Shown: piece by piece, positions 37,639 to 44,797 of the stretch
How the letters are laid out: each line of letters starts with the position of its first letter
Numbering within the stretch: position 1 is the first letter of the stretch
Source of the DNA: a virus
IMG/VR virus record: IMGVR_UViG_3300023096_000008
Location: 1-44,797 of that record
Strand: one strand, 5' to 3'
Length of the DNA: 44,797 bases
The notes under the pieces: model-generated
The model's input: only the letters and a program-made list of their open reading frames with translations
Told to the model about the DNA's origin: nothing
Database searches by the model: none
Translations under genes and position numbers: made by a program

Positions 37639-39339
37639 ATGTCATGGGCACTTTGGGCGCCAGATCCGCCGAACCCGGTCGGCTGGGGCGCTGGGCCAGT
37701 GTGGAATGAGCGCTACGCCTCCCTGGCTCTCCAGCAGGGCCAGCGCGCTGGCTCGCTGGTTACATTGCCCGCCTCGCCCCCTGCTGACGCTCAGAGCGCC
37801 ATACAGGGCCATTCCCAGCCGGTGTTCGATGCGGACTTCTACAACCGCCTGCACCTGTCCATCACCACGCTCGCCCTGGGCAACGTCGTGGGCGACCAGC
37901 AGCGCGTTGTGTCGGTGTGGAACGCCAACACCTACGGCGTCACCCTCAACACGCTGCTGATCGAGAACGGCGAGGGCATCGACGTGGTTGGCCAGCCCAT
38001 TCCGCCGCTGGCGTTCGGTCCGCTGCAGGAGCGGTCCTGGAGCGTGCAGCTGTCGTCTGAAGGTCCACCGACGATCGACGCCACCGTGACCTGGTCGTTT
38101 GACACCGGCACCAGCCTGCAGCTGCACATCACGGGCAACCGCGTTACCCCGTGGACCTGGCGGCCGGACTGGAGCCGCGGAGTCAGTGAGGCCATGGAGT
38201 GGCTGACCGACGTAATGGTTTCCGAGGAAGGCGACGAACAGCGCATGGGCCGCCGCATTACGCCGCGGCAGTCCTGGGCGTTCACGGCAACCGCGATCGA
38301 TATCCCGCGCCAGGCCATGGAAGCGGCGATGGCCGGCTGGGGCGCCAGGTCGTGGGCGCTTCCGCTGTGGCCACACGGCGCGGATCTGCGCGCGCCTGCA
38401 GCAGCTGGTGACACGGTCATCCAGGCGCCAGGCCTTGGGCGCGAGTTCGTCGCCGGCGGCCTGGCATTGCTGATGGGCGATGACGCCTCACGCAGCGAAG
38501 TGGTGGAGGTCCAGGAAGCATTGGCCAGCACCCTGGTGCTGAAACGTCCGCTGTCTGGCAGCTGGCCGGTGGGCACGGTTGTGTATCCGGCCAAGTCGGC
38601 CCGATTGACCGATGCGGGGCTCACCCGGTTCACCGGATCCGTGAGCGATGCGCAGGTGACGTTCGCTGTCGCCGCGGCCAACCCATACCCGGCGATCGAC
38701 CCGGCCACACTGCCGCAACATCGGGGGTTCGGCGTGCTCGAGGATCGTCCGGACTGGTCGCTGGCGCCCACGCTCACGCCGTCCCGCCGCCTGGCGATCG
38801 GTGACAACAACGTGGGCGTACCGAAGTGGGTCGATCGATCTGGCTACCCGGCGCTTCGCCAGGTGCTTCGCTGGTCGCCGTATGGCCGGGACCAGCTCGA
38901 TCGCATCCGCCGGATCCAGTACCACCTGGCTGGCCAGCTGCGGCCGCTGTGGGTGCCATCGTTCGCCAATGACCTGGAGCTGGTCGCACTCGCCGGCGTG
39001 GGCGCCAGCAACATCGACGTGACGCACTGCGGCTACACCGCCTATCTGCGCGGCCTGGTCGGGCGGTCGGATATCCGCATCGAGTCGGCTTCAGGGATCC
39101 AATATCGCCAGATCACCGGCAGCACCGACCTGGGCAATGGCCAGGAGCGGCTTGGATTCAACCAGCCGCTGACCGCGCTGGTGGATCCCGCGGCCGGCCC
39201 TGTGTCGATCAGCTTCCTGTCGCTGATGCGCGGCGATAGCGATCGCATCGAATGGGCGTGGTGGTCTGGCGACATGGGAGGCGACAATGCACACGCCGAC
39301 ACCCCGATGCCGATGAGGACGTTCCGCCATGAGCTTTGA
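37639..39339 (+). CDS. Tail-tip protein
   Basis: A 566-residue beta-rich protein. AAGGAG lies before ATG 37639. It starts MSWALWAPDPPNPVGWGAGPVWNERYASL. It contains YAVTLNT-type strands, a distinct segment LRQVLRWSPYGRDQLDRIRRIQYHLAGQLRPLWVPSFANDLEL and a late GLVGRSDIRIESASG stretch. Proteins with this last region are found beside BR0599-type hub proteins. It overlaps the next gene by 11 bases. Role in tail-tip assembly inferred. Confidence 0.72.
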   Translation: MSWALWAPDPPNPVGWGAGPVWNERYASLALQQGQRAGSLVTLPASPPADAQSAIQGHSQPVFDADFYNRLHLSITTLALGNVVGDQQRVVSVWNANTYGVTLNTLLIENGEGIDVVGQPIPPLAFGPLQERSWSVQLSSEGPPTIDATVTWSFDTGTSLQLHITGNRVTPWTWRPDWSRGVSEAMEWLTDVMVSEEGDEQRMGRRITPRQSWAFTATAIDIPRQAMEAAMAGWGARSWALPLWPHGADLRAPAAAGDTVIQAPGLGREFVAGGLALLMGDDASRSEVVEVQEALASTLVLKRPLSGSWPVGTVVYPAKSARLTDAGLTRFTGSVSDAQVTFAVAAANPYPAIDPATLPQHRGFGVLEDRPDWSLAPTLTPSRRLAIGDNNVGVPKWVDRSGYPALRQVLRWSPYGRDQLDRIRRIQYHLAGQLRPLWVPSFANDLELVALAGVGASNIDVTHCGYTAYLRGLVGRSDIRIESASGIQYRQITGSTDLGNGQERLGFNQPLTALVDPAAGPVSISFLSLMRGDSDRIEWAWWSGDMGGDNAHADTPMPMRTFRHEL

Positions 39340-40153
39340 TGCCCTGGAAAAAAGCCGGTTCGATGGAAACAAGGTGTTCCTATACACCTGGACCCGCGGG
39401 GCAAAGGTCTACCGTTTCGCCGCGGCTGACCAGGACATGGTGCTGGACTTCCAGCGGTACCTGGCCAACGGGATGATTCGGCACGGCGATATCGAGCAGA
39501 GCGGCGACCCGATCCGCTCGCCGGTAGACGTGACGGTGGACGCTGACCATCCTGTGGCGCTGCTGTTCCGGTCCACGCCGCCGGTCGACACCGTGATGCT
39601 GGTCATCCAGGAAGTGCACATGGCGGATCTGTCTGACCGCCGGCCCGTCTGGAGCGGCCGCATCACGTCGGTGAAGTGGTCGCCGGAGAATGCCGAGGCG
39701 GTCATCACCCATGAGCCAACGCAGACCAGCCTGGAGCGCACGGGGCTGAGGCGGGCCTACCAGCGGCTTTGCCCGCTGGTCACCGGCGGCAAGCGTTGCG
39801 GCATCAACATGGAGGCCTACGCGCTGGAAGTGGAAGTGCAGGAGGTCAACGGCCTGGAAATCAGCGTGGCCAGCGTGTCCGGACGCCCTACCGACTACTT
39901 CACCGGCGGATTCCTGGTCTATGAAATCACGTCCGGCGTGGTGGAGCGGCGGCCGATAAAATCGCAGGTCGGAACGGTCATGACACTGACCAATTTCCCC
40001 GTTGGCTTGCTGGCAGGGATGAAGGTTAAAGCCTACCCAGGCGACGACCACACGGCAGACACCTGCGCCGACAAGTTCAACAACATTCCCAACTACGGTG
40101 GCTTCATCTACTTCCCGAACAAAAACCCGTTCGGATCGTCCCCGATCTACTGA
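39329..40153 (+). CDS. Tail hub protein, BR0599/DUF2163-type
   Basis: A 274-residue protein. An N-terminal domain (YTWTRGAKVYRFAAADQDMVLDF) is followed by the signature RAYQRLCPLVTGGKRCGIN and the ending DTCADKFNNIPNYGGFIYFPNKNPFG. The paired Cys (RLCP, RCGIN, DTCADKF) are typical and may form a metal or disulfide site. It is placed before the small tip protein and the gpJ-like protein, as in BR0599-type tails. Confidence 0.88.
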   Translation: MSFDALEKSRFDGNKVFLYTWTRGAKVYRFAAADQDMVLDFQRYLANGMIRHGDIEQSGDPIRSPVDVTVDADHPVALLFRSTPPVDTVMLVIQEVHMADLSDRRPVWSGRITSVKWSPENAEAVITHEPTQTSLERTGLRRAYQRLCPLVTGGKRCGINMEAYALEVEVQEVNGLEISVASVSGRPTDYFTGGFLVYEITSGVVERRPIKSQVGTVMTLTNFPVGLLAGMKVKAYPGDDHTADTCADKFNNIPNYGGFIYFPNKNPFGSSPIY

Positions 40154-40163
40154 GGCGGCATGC

Positions 40164-40391
40164 ATGTACGTTCAAATCGCCATCCTGATTATCGCGTTGA
40201 TTATCGGGTATGCACTCGCACCCAAGCCGCCAATTCCGAAGCCACCATCGCTTGATGACTTCGACGTTCCCACCGCTGAAGAAGGCCGCGCCATACCTTG
40301 GGTTTGGGGCGAAGGCTGGCTGACCGGCTACAACGTGCTTTGGTATGGCGACCTTGGCACCGATCCGATCCAACAGAGTTCCGGAAAGTGA
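40164..40391 (+). CDS. Small membrane-segment tail assembly protein
   Basis: A 75-residue protein. It starts with a hydrophobic segment (MYVQIAILIIALIIGYAL), then PKPPIPKPPSLDDFDVPTAEEGRAIPWVWGEGWLTGYNVLWYGDL. This N-terminal hydrophobic plus DxPxAEEGRxIPVVFG-like motif is a known small tail-assembly pattern found before gpJ-type proteins. Its stop overlaps the next GTG. Confidence 0.75.
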   Translation: MYVQIAILIIALIIGYALAPKPPIPKPPSLDDFDVPTAEEGRAIPWVWGEGWLTGYNVLWYGDLGTDPIQQSSGK

Positions 40392-40600
40392 CCAGGCGCG
40401 CCGACATGGTGACGATGGGCGATGTTCGCGCCCGGGGCTGGTGCGTGTCTGGAGCGCGGGAGTTCGGGAAGCGCTACAACCTGGACTGGCGCACGTTCCT
40501 ACGCGAGGGGCTACCTTGCGAGGTGATGCTGGCCACGGGAGACGACTTGGCCCGCCAACTGGTGGAAGACGTGAGGAACAGGGAGAACTGCAGTGGGTAA
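40388..40600 (+). CDS. Small hypothetical tail-region protein
   Basis: A 70-residue protein from GTG 40388 (GTGA overlap). TRRADMVTMGDVRARGWCVSGAREFGKRYNLDWRTFLREGLPCEVMLATGDDLARQLVEDV reads as a compact helical fold. It also overlaps the next gene by 8 bases. Seen in this spot in other phages before the hub gene; function unknown. Confidence 0.7.
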   Translation: MTRRADMVTMGDVRARGWCVSGAREFGKRYNLDWRTFLREGLPCEVMLATGDDLARQLVEDVRNRENCSG

Positions 40601-42956
40601 GGGCAAAAAGCAAACCATCGGCTACTGGTACCGGATGGGCCTGCACATGGGCATCTGCAAAGGCCCGATCGACATGCTCATCGCCATCATGGGCGGTGAG
40701 CGAATCTTTTGGTCTGGCCAGGTCACGTCCAACCGGCGCCTGTGGATCCAGGCGCCGAACCTGTGGGGCGGTGAAAAGCGCGAAGGTGGCGTGGAGGGTG
40801 ACCTGGACGTTATGTTCGGCGCGCCCGATCAGATGCCGAACGACTACCTGGCCAGCGCCCAGGGCGGTGTGCACAACCCGGCATACCGCGGCATTTTCTC
40901 CACTGTGTTCCGCCGCGGCCGGGTCGGTGCGATATCGCCATACGTGAAGCCCTGGGCCTACCGGATCCGCCGCATAAAAGCGGGCTGGGAAGAGGGCGTG
41001 TGCTGGTACCCGGAGGCGGCAGAGGTCGACGTGGGCGAAGGCCCGCCGCTGACGCCAATCGGTGCGCCTACCATCCGGACGCCGCACCTTGGCGAGATCC
41101 CCACCACGCCGGTACCGACGCCGCCGCCGGCGCGGATCCTGTGCGCCAACCCGGCGCACATCATCTACGAAATCATGACCGACAAAGAGGATGGCATGTC
41201 CCATCCGCCGGGCATGTTCAACGATGCCGAATGGCGCGCGGCCGCGGATCTGTTCAAGGCCGAAAAACTGGGGCTCTTCATCAAGTGGATGCAGAGCGAG
41301 AAAATCAGCGACACCCTGCAGCAGATCCTGGACCACGCCAACGCGATGCTGGTCCAGTCTCCGGAGGATCTGCGCTGGACGCTTATCCCGATGCGCGGCG
41401 ACTACGTGCTGGCAGATCTTCCCAGCTACGGGCCGAAAGGCGCCGGCTATGACGTGGACTGTGTGCTGGAGAGCTTTGAGCGGGCAACCATTGAGGAAAC
41501 GGTCAACGAGGTCACCGTTACCTGGAATGATTCGGCCGACAACCAGGAGCGCAGCGTAACGGTGCAGAACCTGGCGGCCATCCAGGCCGCCGGCGGCGTC
41601 GTGAACCAGACCAAGGCCTATGCCGGGTGCCCGACCGAGGCGATCGCCGCGCGCCTGGCGCAGCGCGACCTGGACGTGCTTTCGGCGATGCTCTCGCGCG
41701 TGCGGATCCGCGCCAACCGGCGCGCCTACAAGGCCGTGCCCGGCAAGGTCATCCGGCTGTCCTGGCCGGCTTACGGCATCCTCAACATGCCAATTCGGGT
41801 GCTGAAGGTCACCGACTACGGCAGCGATGGCGGGCAGATCGTGATCGAGGGCACGGAGGACGTGTTCAAGTTCGGCCTGACCAGCTACATCAAGCCGCAG
41901 CCGCCGGGCTGGACCGATCCCAACGGCCCCGCCCAGCCAGCCGCCTACGTCGATGCGTTTGAAGTTCCATTCCGGGATATCGTCCAGGTGATCGGCATCG
42001 ATGCGGCAAAGGAGCTGGATCCCATGGTGAGCTACTTTGGCATGGTGGCTTCCCAGCCCCCGGGCCTGGCCACCAGCTTCAACGCCTACGCGCGCACCGG
42101 GGCCGGCGAATGGGCGGACAACGGATCCGGCCAGTTCACGCCCACGGCCACGCTGTCGGCCGCCGTGGGCCGCGGCGCTACCGTCCTGCCCATCACCAAC
42201 GTGATCGGCTCCTGGGCCACGCTGGAGCCCGGGAGCGTCGTGTTCCTGGGCAACCATCCCGATGCCGAAGTGGTCCGTGTGGATTCGATGAATGCTGCCG
42301 GCACCCAGATCACTGTGGCTCGCGGCTGCCTGGACACCCTGCCGCCGAAGGAGTGGCCGATCGGCACCAGGCTGTGGGCGTATGACAACGATTCGGTCAT
42401 GTCCACCACGCAGTACGCCCTGGGCGAGCAGGTGACAGCGCGCGCTGTCACCAATTCGGGCCGCGGCCAGCTGGCGATCGAGGTCGCCCCCGAAGACAGC
42501 GTGACCATGAACATTCGCGCAGCTCGCCCGTACCCGCCGGCGCGCATGCGCATCAACGGTGCCGACGACCAGGCCAACCTGTCCGGGAACCTGGTCGTCA
42601 CCTGGCGTCACCGCGATCGCTGGCTGCAGGGTGACAAGGCAATCGGCCAGGAAGAGGCTGGCGCGGGCCCGGATCCGCTCACGCGCTACGGGATGCGCTT
42701 CCTGGACAGCGCCGGCAACAACCTGGTGGCCAGGTCCGATATCGCCGGGATCACCGCCACCGTCGTGCTGGCCTACACCGGCACGGTGGACATGGAGCTG
42801 TGGGCGCTGAATGATGACGGCACTTCCTGGCAGCGGTACCGCCGGCGCTTCGACTACACAATGCCGCCCGGCACGCTGGCCAGCTCGATCACCGCACCTG
42901 CGTGGGTCAGGCCTGAAACCATCATCGACGGCGGCGAGGTTGTTCCCAATGGCTGA
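40593..42956 (+). CDS. Tail tip/attachment protein (gpJ-like)
   Basis: A 787-residue protein from GTG 40593. It opens KGKKQTIGYWYRMGLHMGICKGPIDMLIAIMGGERIFW, the typical start of the gpJ-like phage tail family. It contains a phage-tail-3-type region (PPGMFNDAEWRAAADLFKAEKLGLFIKWMQSEKISDTLQQILDHANAMLVQSPEDLRWTLIP) and a late fibronectin-like part (NLSGNLVVTWRHRDRWLQGDKAIGQEEAG). It should form the central hub of the tail tip and contribute to host recognition and DNA release. Confidence 0.92.
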   Translation: MGKGKKQTIGYWYRMGLHMGICKGPIDMLIAIMGGERIFWSGQVTSNRRLWIQAPNLWGGEKREGGVEGDLDVMFGAPDQMPNDYLASAQGGVHNPAYRGIFSTVFRRGRVGAISPYVKPWAYRIRRIKAGWEEGVCWYPEAAEVDVGEGPPLTPIGAPTIRTPHLGEIPTTPVPTPPPARILCANPAHIIYEIMTDKEDGMSHPPGMFNDAEWRAAADLFKAEKLGLFIKWMQSEKISDTLQQILDHANAMLVQSPEDLRWTLIPMRGDYVLADLPSYGPKGAGYDVDCVLESFERATIEETVNEVTVTWNDSADNQERSVTVQNLAAIQAAGGVVNQTKAYAGCPTEAIAARLAQRDLDVLSAMLSRVRIRANRRAYKAVPGKVIRLSWPAYGILNMPIRVLKVTDYGSDGGQIVIEGTEDVFKFGLTSYIKPQPPGWTDPNGPAQPAAYVDAFEVPFRDIVQVIGIDAAKELDPMVSYFGMVASQPPGLATSFNAYARTGAGEWADNGSGQFTPTATLSAAVGRGATVLPITNVIGSWATLEPGSVVFLGNHPDAEVVRVDSMNAAGTQITVARGCLDTLPPKEWPIGTRLWAYDNDSVMSTTQYALGEQVTARAVTNSGRGQLAIEVAPEDSVTMNIRAARPYPPARMRINGADDQANLSGNLVVTWRHRDRWLQGDKAIGQEEAGAGPDPLTRYGMRFLDSAGNNLVARSDIAGITATVVLAYTGTVDMELWALNDDGTSWQRYRRRFDYTMPPGTLASSITAPAWVRPETIIDGGEVVPNG

Positions 42957-43731
42957 CACCGTCGTTTCCTACCGATTCCTGGTCCGCGGCGGCACTGCCG
43001 CCAACCTGGCGCTGGTCAATGAAATCCCCAAGTCGCGCGAGCTGGTGATTGAAACCGATACCCGAAAACTGAAGGTCGGCAACGGCGTGGCCAGGTTCAA
43101 CGACCTGCCCTATATCAGCGGCGGCAACACTGAAATGCGCGTCAACGCCACCCACATTCAGTGGAGCAATGACGGCGTGACCTGGTTCAACCTGATCGCT
43201 ATTTCGGATCTGAAGGGAAAGGACGGCCGCGAGGTTCAATTGCGGGTTAGCTCAACTGGCATCCTGCAGTGGCGGTATGCCGGCGTTACCGCCTGGACAG
43301 ACCTTATGGACCTGTTGGCGCTGAAGGGCGAACCCGGCGCAGCAGGTGCGGCGGGTCCGCCAGGGCCATCCAGCACTACGTTCCCCACCGCCTCATTTGA
43401 TGGCGGCTTGGGGACCATCATCGTGGGCAGCTTCTGCGACCTGTACGTGCCTTTCGGCTTTACGATCAGCAAGGCAACGCTGGTCGGCGATGCGGTCGGG
43501 ATCCTGGAGGTGGACGTGCGTGTGGCGCCCTACGCGAGCTTCCCGCCGTCGTCGCTTAATAGCATTTGCGCCGGCAACAGGCCCAGACTTTTGAGTTCCA
43601 TCAAGTATCAGGACGCAGCACTTACCGACTGGACGAAAGCAATCGCCAGCGGCTCATTCATCCGATTCGTTATCACGGCCTGCACCGGCATCAAGCGGGC
43701 CAATCTTGTACTGGAAGGAGCTAGAACCTGA
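42949..43731 (+). CDS. Tail fibre/receptor-binding candidate with collagen-like stretch
   Basis: A 260-residue protein overlapping gpJ by 8 bases. Residues 1-55 (FLVRGGTAANLALVNEIPKSRELVIETDTRKLKVGNGVARFNDLPYI) match the N-terminal module of phage tail tropism proteins such as the BPP-1 Mtd N-domain. The recurring IQWSNDGVTWFNLIAISDLKG and LQWRYAGVTAWTDLMDLLALKG are known tail-fibre repeats. GEPGAAGAAGPPGPSS is collagen-like, implying a trimer. The C-terminal head is beta-rich and likely binds the receptor. Confidence 0.82.
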   Translation: MADTVVSYRFLVRGGTAANLALVNEIPKSRELVIETDTRKLKVGNGVARFNDLPYISGGNTEMRVNATHIQWSNDGVTWFNLIAISDLKGKDGREVQLRVSSTGILQWRYAGVTAWTDLMDLLALKGEPGAAGAAGPPGPSSTTFPTASFDGGLGTIIVGSFCDLYVPFGFTISKATLVGDAVGILEVDVRVAPYASFPPSSLNSICAGNRPRLLSSIKYQDAALTDWTKAIASGSFIRFVITACTGIKRANLVLEGART

Positions 43732-44612
43732 TGGCGCGCGTAACTAACAACACCAGCGGCGCTACCAGCACCGCCGAAGCCTATCGGGCAATCATTGTCT
43801 CGATCGAAGAGAGCATTGCGGCCTGTGGCCTAGTGAGGACGGCAGACACTGGGCAGATCAACCCGGCTACCGTGACGATCCCTACCACTGTAAATACTGA
43901 TGTTGGGTACAGCGTCTGGAGGTTTTCCGACGCGCTACAGTCTGTCGCACCTATCTTCATCAAACTGATGTACCGCCGAGGCAGCAATGGCCAATCGCTG
44001 GGGGCGAAGTGGACCATAGGCACCGCAACTGACGGCTCCGGGAATTTTGTTGGCGCATCCATGGAAAGCTCCGCCCTGTCTGGCATCAGCCAGACCGCAG
44101 CGACTCCGACATACGACAACTACTACACCCATTCCTCAGGGTTTTTCGGGATTGCCCACTTTGTCGGAATAGCTACCGGCAACACCTCTCCATTTACTGT
44201 TTTCGTTCAGCGCACCGTGGACAACAATGGAGCGCCCACCGCTGAAGGGGTGGTAATGACCGTTAGCGGAACAGCGGCAACCTCTACCGGTAGCTGCTAT
44301 CGGATGACTTTCACTTCTCCGCCTTCTCAGAGGTCGTACAACAGCTCCTATTCGACCACCATACCCGGCGATCTGCTGGACTCTCGGATCAACCTAGACC
44401 CACAGGTTTTTTTGTGCTGGACAAGCCTTCCAAAGGTTAAGCCGCTTATTGCAACGGCCGGTTACCTTGTCGGCGAGATAACGGAAAAGGCGCAGTTCTC
44501 GATCGCGTTGGTCGGTGTTACGCCAAGGAACTACATAGCCCTTGGTCCATCTGCCGGCCGCATTCTCAACAATGCCGCCGGCAGTAATTACGCGATGCTT
44601 TGGGAGGACTGA
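43731..44612 (+). CDS. Tail fibre or fibre-associated protein
   Basis: A 293-residue, Ser/Thr/Asn-rich, beta-type protein (ARVTNNTSGATSTAEAYRAIIVSIEESIAACGLVRTADTGQINPATVTIPTT), ending NYIALGPSAGRILNNAAGSNYAMLWED. Its codons end in A or T more often than those of the structural genes before it, so it looks like a recently exchanged module. Position after the receptor-binding candidate suggests a distal host-contact role. The stop shares a base with the next ATG. Confidence 0.75.
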   Translation: MARVTNNTSGATSTAEAYRAIIVSIEESIAACGLVRTADTGQINPATVTIPTTVNTDVGYSVWRFSDALQSVAPIFIKLMYRRGSNGQSLGAKWTIGTATDGSGNFVGASMESSALSGISQTAATPTYDNYYTHSSGFFGIAHFVGIATGNTSPFTVFVQRTVDNNGAPTAEGVVMTVSGTAATSTGSCYRMTFTSPPSQRSYNSSYSTTIPGDLLDSRINLDPQVFLCWTSLPKVKPLIATAGYLVGEITEKAQFSIALVGVTPRNYIALGPSAGRILNNAAGSNYAMLWED

Positions 44613-44758
44613 TGGCCTATATCCCCGCGTTTCCCACAATCGTTTTGGCAGTCCAGGCCAAAGGGGGCACTATCCCTGCGCCACGGCCGATCGACCTTCA
44701 GCCGCCGCAGGGTGATGCGACGCCGCAGACACACGCCTGGGCGTCGCTCACCGGGTAG
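44612..44758 (+). CDS. Small proline-rich protein at the circle junction
   Basis: A 48-residue protein (MAYIPAFPTIVLAVQAKGGT, then PAPRPIDLQPPQGD). The ATG shares its A with the preceding TGA, so it belongs to the tail-fibre operon. The gene reads through the terminal repeat and is complete here; its 3' part is also present at 2-100. Function unknown; small Pro-rich proteins next to fibres are sometimes fibre-assembly factors. Confidence 0.7.
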   Translation: MAYIPAFPTIVLAVQAKGGTIPAPRPIDLQPPQGDATPQTHAWASLTG

Positions 44759-44797
44759 CTATCGCACTTCCCTGGCCACGCGCCAGGCGACATAGCG
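44659..44797. repeat. Terminal direct repeat, right copy
   Basis: Repeats positions 1-139 with one mismatch (T here at 44671, G at 13). The last 126 bases match exactly. See the left copy for interpretation. Confidence 0.95.

Noticed and set aside
40104-42959. 951-codon minus-strand frame across the gpJ-like gene
   Set aside because: Antisense shadow with Arg/Ala/Gly-rich, His-rich content and no domains; the opposite frame has a clear family match.
42949-43731. Diversity-generating retroelement suggested by the Mtd-like N-domain
   Set aside because: No reverse transcriptase and no near-identical template/variable repeat pair was seen anywhere in the window.

Overview
The window is a complete or near-complete genome of a tailed double-stranded DNA phage. 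Positions 1-139 are repeated at 44659-44797 with one mismatch, so the sequence closes into a circle of about 44.66 kb. It is GC-rich and densely coded, with long runs of ATGA/GTGA start-stop overlaps. The coding style and gene content would suit a siphovirus of a high-GC gammaproteobacterium such as Stenotrophomonas, Xanthomonas or a relative. That host guess is inference only. I see no integrase, CI-type repressor, transposase, tRNA gene or CRISPR array, so a strictly lytic life cycle is the simplest reading.

Layout. (1) 101-3928, minus strand: an early recombination operon with an ERF-type annealing protein, a PD-(D/E)XK exonuclease, a coiled-coil protein, SSB and small proteins. (2) 3929-4113: a divergent control region with a perfect 8+8 palindrome and promoters facing both ways. 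(3) 4114-11407, plus strand: a YdaS/Cro-like regulator, a replication initiator that carries iterons (a lambda-O-like origin), a RusA resolvase, a KTSC protein, a string of small or mosaic proteins, a Ref-like HNH nuclease and a Mor-family late activator. (4) 11461-13517: lysis genes (M15 endopeptidase, holin candidates, and an Rz/Rz1 spanin pair overlapping out of frame). (5) 13518-13975: non-coding, with a complex inverted-repeat structure and two rho-independent terminators. (6) 13976-16132: a ParB-domain protein that looks like an internally deleted ParB-methyltransferase, then small genes behind their own promoter. (7) 16163-21257: terminase subunits, DUF935 portal and a gpF-like minor head protein.

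(8) 21348-25426, minus strand: thirteen small, mostly unrecognised genes with their own promoter and terminator. They form a reversed early-type cluster lying inside the head operon. (9) 25622-31191, plus strand: protease with nested scaffold, decoration protein, major capsid, head-tail joining proteins and tail tube. (10) 31280-44758: tail chaperones with a -1 frameshift at T TTT TTC, a 1006-residue tape measure, tail-tip and hub proteins, a receptor-binding candidate with a collagen-like stretch, and a last small gene that spans the circle junction.

How it fits together. The head genes are of the Mu type (DUF935 portal, gpF, gpI/Z, gp36, gpG), but there is no transposition machinery and the tail is lambda/BR0599-like, so the virion module is a hybrid. 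The two leftward operons share a -35 motif inside TGTTGCATC. Two rightward promoters share a TTGCT(T/A)-N18-TACA(G/T)T pattern. Together these suggest a small coordinated early regulon, with the Mor-like protein and possibly a zinc-finger protein switching on late genes. All functional calls come from reading motifs by eye; no database search was run.
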